Of a stretch of 64,000 nt of DNA, positions 61,501-64,000 are shown one piece after another. The position numbers and the translations under genes are program-made. Origin of the DNA: Gp7-AA6 sp036395755 (GTDB taxonomy: Bacteria; Acidobacteriota; Thermoanaerobaculia; UBA5066; Gp7-AA6); the NCBI GenBank assembly GCA_036395755.1, contig DASWCZ010000054.1, positions 13,202 through 77,201 on the forward strand, in the 5' to 3' direction. Under the pieces are notes generated by a model. That model saw only the letters and a program-made list of their open reading frames with translations. It was not told the DNA's origin and did no database searches. How positions within the stretch are numbered: the first letter of the stretch is position 1; every line of letters begins with the position of its first letter.

Positions 61501-62048
61501 GACAGCACCTCTGGTCCAAGCGGTTCGGCGGCGCGAGTGACGACGTGGGCTACGGTCTGGCGGTGGATTCCGCGGGCGACGTGGTCGTGTCCGGCAAGTT
61601 CCAGGGCTCGATCTCTTTCGGGGGAGCGACGCTCACGAGCGCAGGCGGCGACGACATCTTCCTGGCCAAGCTTTCCGGAGCGACCGGCGCCCACAGCTGG
61701 TCGAAGAGTTTCGGGAGCACCAGCGGGGACGTCTCGCTCGGAGTGGCCGTGGACGCCAACAAGAACATCGCCATGACCGGATACTTTACGGGCAGCGTGG
61801 ACTTCGGCGGGGGAGCGCTCTCGAGCTCCGGGCTCGACGTCTTCGTGGCGAAGTACGACACCGCCGGAACGCACACGTGGTCCCGGCGCTACGGCGGGTT
61901 CGACACGCAGATCGGTAACGCGGTGGCCATGGCAGGTACAGGCGAGGTCACGGTGACCGGCTACTTCTCGACCGGCATCGACTTCGGCACGGGCGCCCTG
62001 ACGAGCGCCGGAAGCTACGACGCATTCCTCGCGTCGGTGGGGCCCTAA
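58557..62048 (+). CDS. Secreted FN3/Pro-Thr-linker/SBBP beta-propeller protein (copy 2)
   Basis: A 1163-residue secreted protein with a signal-like hydrophobic segment (about 11-26, ending VLAAV). Five fibronectin type III domains are separated into 3 + 1 + 1 by two long Pro-Thr linkers of TPTPTRTPTP type (59490-59800 and about 60086-60466). The C-terminal part (about 730-1163) is an SBBP propeller almost the same as in copy 1, for example WSKTIGGSGYDQGNAIEADG and LAKLSGATGAHSWSKSFGS. FN3 domain 5 is nearly the same as FN3 domain 2 of copy 1. The GTG at 58557 follows GGAGG. The linkers resemble O-glycosylated, extended stalks. Surface adhesion is likely; the ligand is unknown. Confidence 0.9.
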   Translation: MRQGGGVLLRRAATTLMLLCPGVLAAVQLSAPGNLTAIAVGPAEIDLTWQDTNQSETDYVVERSLTSSSGFVQIADLPADTISYQDMDVVGGTTYFYRVFAGRTGSSPSPYSNTASATTPQSLPNAPNGLSASPASTSQVNLSWTDYSSNESVFKIERAPLSLSSWTQIATVGTNVTSYADTGLPEGTTFYYRVRASNSAGDSAYSNLAGTTTFSTIPSAPSSLSAAAISSTRIDLSWTDNSFNESGFKVERALASAGPWALVAVASPGIVAFSNTGLNASTLYFYRVRAYNNAGDSANSNTASATTFAAGPTPTPTPTPVAPTATPTRTPTPVSPTPTSTRTSTPTSTAAAATATPTRTPTRTPTPVSPTGTPTTTPTPTATATWTRTPTPTPTATAPPPTTTATRTPTPGTPPSSPSSLSATAVSLSQINLVWTDNSSNESGFKVERGPDMNGPFTQIAVTSANATSLADGGLQPGTKYVYRVAAYNLAGDSGFSNRSSATTLKGTVSPTPTPTAVQPTATPTRTPTPIPPTSTPTPTPTAGPPTSTPTRTPTSTPTSTPTPTRTATAGPSTPTPTRTPTAGLPTATPTRTPTSTPTSTPTPTPTQTPTAGPPTATPTRTPTPAAATATPTPALPAAPSSLVAAAISSTQVNLAWTDNSNNEMGFKVERAPAASGPWTYIGATTLTGYGDSSLTPSTTYFYRVDAYNGAGNSSYSNTASIATLGSALSTWSKRYGNTADDRGQAVAVDGLGRVAVTGSFLGMTDFGGGSVSSYVHPTLGPTMDAFVAEYAPSGGYLWARVLGADSDDAGRGVAADASGNVLVTGYQGSYSVDYGGGAQYGHGANDIFIAKYSSTGSWVWSKTIGGSGYDQGNAIEADGAGNVFVTGYIGPATGGVDFGGGGLVSAGMYDVFLAKYSDTGQYLWAKRFGGSGNDTGMAVATDSSGNVVIAGSFENAVDFGGGALTSAGMRDIFVAKYSATGQHLWSKRFGGASDDVGYGLAVDSAGDVVVSGKFQGSISFGGATLTSAGGDDIFLAKLSGATGAHSWSKSFGSTSGDVSLGVAVDANKNIAMTGYFTGSVDFGGGALSSSGLDVFVAKYDTAGTHTWSRRYGGFDTQIGNAVAMAGTGEVTVTGYFSTGIDFGTGALTSAGSYDAFLASVGP
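59490..59800. repeat. Pro-Thr linker microsatellite, copy 2, first tract
   Basis: A run of near-hexameric units of the form ACGCCGAC(N) encoding alternating Thr-Pro with occasional Arg, Ser, Val and Ala. The units are imperfect, so no exact period is kept. On the minus strand it reads Gly-Val-Gly-Val. Such tracts are prone to slippage and in-frame length change. Confidence 0.8.
60086..60466. repeat. Pro-Thr linker microsatellite, copy 2, second tract
   Basis: A second Thr-Pro tract with larger internal periodicity: blocks encoding GPPTSTPTRTPTSTPTSTPTP-like segments recur three times with small changes (around 60185, 60300 and 60390), showing higher-order duplication on top of the hexamer units. 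Confidence 0.8.
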
Positions 62049-62336
62049 GGCCAGACCCGCCCGGAACCAGAGGGGGAGTCCTCCGGCCGACTCTCGAGTG
62101 CTCTGTCGGCTGGGTGCCGGTAAAGGCCGGCTTTCGAGGTCGCGGATCCCGTCCGGATGCGCGCGGGCCCACGAAATTCCCTCAGAACAGGCTTTGTCAC
62201 TTCGCTTGAAGGCGGGCCGCATTTTCTGGCAGACGCCACCTCGCCAAAGTTCATATAACCCTTTCCAGTCAATGGTTTGCCGGTGTAGCGCGCCGGGGTC
62301 CGACCCTTGCACCTACGACTTTGGTCGGATATCAAT
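62049..62336. other. Intergenic region between FN3 copies 2 and 3
   Basis: A 288-bp gap. A short hairpin GCCGG-TAAAGG-CCGGC followed by TTTC (62116-62134) may be a weak terminator for copy 2. An AT-rich island with TTCATATAACC (about 62249-62259) could hold the promoter of copy 3. No coding sequence or recognised RNA is seen. Confidence 0.5.
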
Positions 62337-64000
62337 TTGAACAGACTTTGCGAAGGTCCGCCGGGCGGGGCCGGTGGCTGGTGGGGGGCGCAGCTCTTTC
62401 GCCCTGGCCTTCCGGCCGCTATTGCCATTCTTCTCGCCCTCTTCGCGACGGCTGCTCCGGCAACCCAACCAGCGCCTCAGGACGGCTTCTACACCGTCCT
62501 CCCCTGTCGGGTGGCGGATACTCGAAATCCGACCGGCCCTTACGGCGGCCCGGCCCTCGCGGCCAACTCGGACCGGCTGTTCCTGATGGCGGGTCAGTGC
62601 GGAGTTCCGTTCGGCGCGAGCTCGATCGTCATCAACACGACGGTCACGCAATCGACTGCTCCCGGAAACCTCCGGCTCTTCCCGGACGGGAGCGTGGCCC
62701 CCAAGTCGTCCGCGATCAATTACGGCAAGGGCCAGACCCGTGCGAACAATGGAACCTACGCGTTGGGAGCGGACGGCAATCTCGTCGTTCATTGCGATCA
62801 AACCTCGGGCTCCGTTCAGGTCATCATCGACGTGAGCGGCTACTACGCTCCGATCCCGGATGGCCCGACCGCCACGCCTACACCGACTTCGACTCCGACG
62901 CCTCTGCCGCCAACCCTGACGCCGACCCCCACCCCCACGCCAACGCCCACTCCGCTCCCACCGACCGCCACGGCGACTCCGACTCCTCTTCCTCCCACCG
63001 CGGTTCCCACCGCGACGCCGACGGCCACGCCGACCGGGACACCGACGCCGACCCGCACACCGACCGTAGGTCCGCCCACCGCGACGGCAACGCCGACGCC
63101 CGCGAACCCGCCCTCCGCGCCCGCTAACCTGTCGGCGACGGCGATGTCCTCGAGCCAGATCGCGCTCGCCTGGTCGGATAACTCGGACGACGAGGCCGGT
63201 TTCCAGGTCGAACGCGGTCCGGCGATGAATGGCCCCTGGAGCTTGATAGCGACCACGGCAGCGAATGCGACGTCGCTCATGGATGGAGGCCTTTCCCCCG
63301 CGACGAAGTACTTCTATCGGGTGCGCGCGACCAACGGGGCCGGGGACTCGGGGTACTCGAATCGCGATAACGCCACCACGCTCCCCGCGACACCGACGCC
63401 GACCGCTACGGCGACGGCGGTGCCGACGTCGACAGCCACACCGCCGCCTCCGACGGCGACGCCGACGCGCACGCCGACGCCAGTACCGCCGACGGCGACC
63501 CCGACTTCGACTCCGACCTCGGTTCCGCCCACGGCGACGGTGACCCCGACCTCAACACCGACGCCGGTACCGCCGACCGCGACTGCGACACCGACGTTGA
63601 CTCCCACCTCGACGTCGACGTCGACGCCGACACGGACTCCCACACCGATACCGCCGACGGCGACTTCGACACCGACGTCGACGCCGACATCGACTCCGAC
63701 CGGAGTACCGCCTACGCCGACGCCAACTTCGACGCCGACGTCGAGTCCCACCTCGACGCCGACGCCAACTTCGACATCGACAGCGACGCCGACACCGGTG
63801 CCTCCGACCGCGACCCCGACGGGGACGCCGACACCCGTGCCGCCGACGGCGACGCCGACCTCGACACCGACGTCAACGCCGACCCCTGTGCCTCCGACGG
63901 CGACAGCGACCTCGACCCCGACACCGGTGTCGCCCACTGCGACGCCGACGTCAACGCCGACGCCGACGCGCACGCCGACACCGGTGCCGCCGACCTCGAC
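62337..64000 (+). CDS. Secreted FN3/Pro-Thr protein (copy 3, partial)
   Basis: The frame is open from a TTG at 62337 to the window edge (554 codons, no stop). It has a hydrophobic signal-like segment (about residues 27-40, AAIAILLALFATAA), then a domain of about 130 residues opening FYTVLPCRVADTRNPTGPYG and including KGQTRANNGTYALG and VQVIIDVSGYYAP, a module common in acidobacterial and related surface proteins; its two or three cysteines may form disulfides. A Pro-Thr tract (62869-63110), one FN3 domain (about 63112-63385) and a second long Pro-Thr tract follow. The FN3 domain is close to FN3 domain 4 of copy 2. The start is the only one before the signal segment and is not strongly supported by a ribosome site. 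Confidence 0.82.
   Translation, partial: MNRLCEGPPGGAGGWWGAQLFRPGLPAAIAILLALFATAAPATQPAPQDGFYTVLPCRVADTRNPTGPYGGPALAANSDRLFLMAGQCGVPFGASSIVINTTVTQSTAPGNLRLFPDGSVAPKSSAINYGKGQTRANNGTYALGADGNLVVHCDQTSGSVQVIIDVSGYYAPIPDGPTATPTPTSTPTPLPPTLTPTPTPTPTPTPLPPTATATPTPLPPTAVPTATPTATPTGTPTPTRTPTVGPPTATATPTPANPPSAPANLSATAMSSSQIALAWSDNSDDEAGFQVERGPAMNGPWSLIATTAANATSLMDGGLSPATKYFYRVRATNGAGDSGYSNRDNATTLPATPTPTATATAVPTSTATPPPPTATPTRTPTPVPPTATPTSTPTSVPPTATVTPTSTPTPVPPTATATPTLTPTSTSTSTPTRTPTPIPPTATSTPTSTPTSTPTGVPPTPTPTSTPTSSPTSTPTPTSTSTATPTPVPPTATPTGTPTPVPPTATPTSTPTSTPTPVPPTATATSTPTPVSPTATPTSTPTPTRTPTPVPPTS
62869..63110. repeat. Pro-Thr linker microsatellite, copy 3, first tract
   Basis: A Thr-Pro-coding tract of ACGCCGAC-like units between the PCRxxDTR-type domain and the FN3 domain, with inserts of Leu-Pro-Pro (CTGCCGCCA) not seen in the copy 2 linkers. 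Confidence 0.75.
63388..64000. repeat. Pro-Thr linker microsatellite, copy 3, second tract (runs off the window)
   Basis: More than 600 bp of continuous Thr-Pro/Thr-Ser units, with a higher-order block ending in GTGCCGCCGAC or GTACCGCCGAC (Val-Pro-Pro-Thr) that recurs every 40 to 90 bp. It is the longest tract in the window and its end is not seen. Confidence 0.8.

Noticed and set aside
60744..62312. A 522-residue antisense frame opposite the SBBP propeller of copy 2 (and a similar one opposite copy 1)
   Set aside because: It is produced by repeat codon structure on the sense strand; it has no start signal or recognisable domain.
62869..64000. CRISPR-like regular repeats
   Set aside because: The repeats are imperfect hexamers coding Thr-Pro inside an open frame, with no spacers or cas genes.

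Overview
The window is about 64 kb of high-GC (roughly two-thirds G+C) bacterial chromosome from a Gram-negative (diderm) organism, most probably an acidobacterium. The best taxonomic clue is a secreted VWFA-type protein (49697-51442) of a family described from Acidobacteriota. An Mla-type lipid transporter, a TonB/ExbB/ExbD cluster, an outer-membrane barrel and a secreted TlpA-type thioredoxin show an outer membrane. Start codons are often GTG or TTG, and fifteen gene pairs overlap by exactly 4 nt. No tRNA, rRNA, CRISPR array, integrase, transposase or prophage gene was found, so this is mostly core chromosome with a surface-protein locus at the right end.

Layout: 0-1 kb holds an arsR-type regulator, a Cys-rich secreted protein and the first codons of a further gene. 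1-8 kb holds 2-oxoacid:ferredoxin oxidoreductase (korA-korB), an S9 peptidase, a DUF2911/TPR protein and a metal-receptor protein. 8-15.8 kb holds folE, a peroxiredoxin, an HlyD/ABC-2 export operon, a PolX-like protein with an altered polymerase site, dodecin, a PHP phosphoesterase and a DsrE-like protein. 15.9-23 kb is dnaB, alr, mlaE-mlaF-mlaD and radA. 22.8-24.2 kb, on the other strand, holds a sortase-fold protein lacking the catalytic His and Cys next to a secreted LPXTG protein. 24.4-28 kb is purC, pepA, a decayed M28 peptidase remnant and a hexapeptide acyltransferase. 28-36 kb is a tightly coupled run: recN, an E1-like enzyme, tsaC, a gamma carbonic anhydrase, hisS, aspS and aroB. 36-44 kb is an HD-GYP receptor, a TPR lipoprotein, ftsY, ribD, ribE, an unrecognised protein and hemW.

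44-49.4 kb, on the minus strand, runs TPR lipoprotein-tonB-exbB-exbD-exbD followed by a proton-pumping pyrophosphatase (hppA). 49.7-55.5 kb holds the VWFA protein, a glycosyltransferase-like protein, nnr (NAD(P)HX repair), tsaE, an outer-membrane barrel and a TlpA-like thioredoxin. 56-64 kb encodes three consecutive secreted mosaic proteins built from fibronectin type III domains, Pro-Thr linkers and, in the first two, a nearly shared C-terminal SBBP-type beta-propeller. The third runs off the window.

Main points of interest are the pseudo-sortase/LPXTG pair, the domain-shuffled FN3/SBBP family, the MlaD protein with an extra beta-rich C-terminal domain, the PolX with a lost catalytic Asp, a family of dispersed palindromic elements that contribute stop codons, and the M28 peptidase relic. 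All identifications come from reading motifs; no database search was run.
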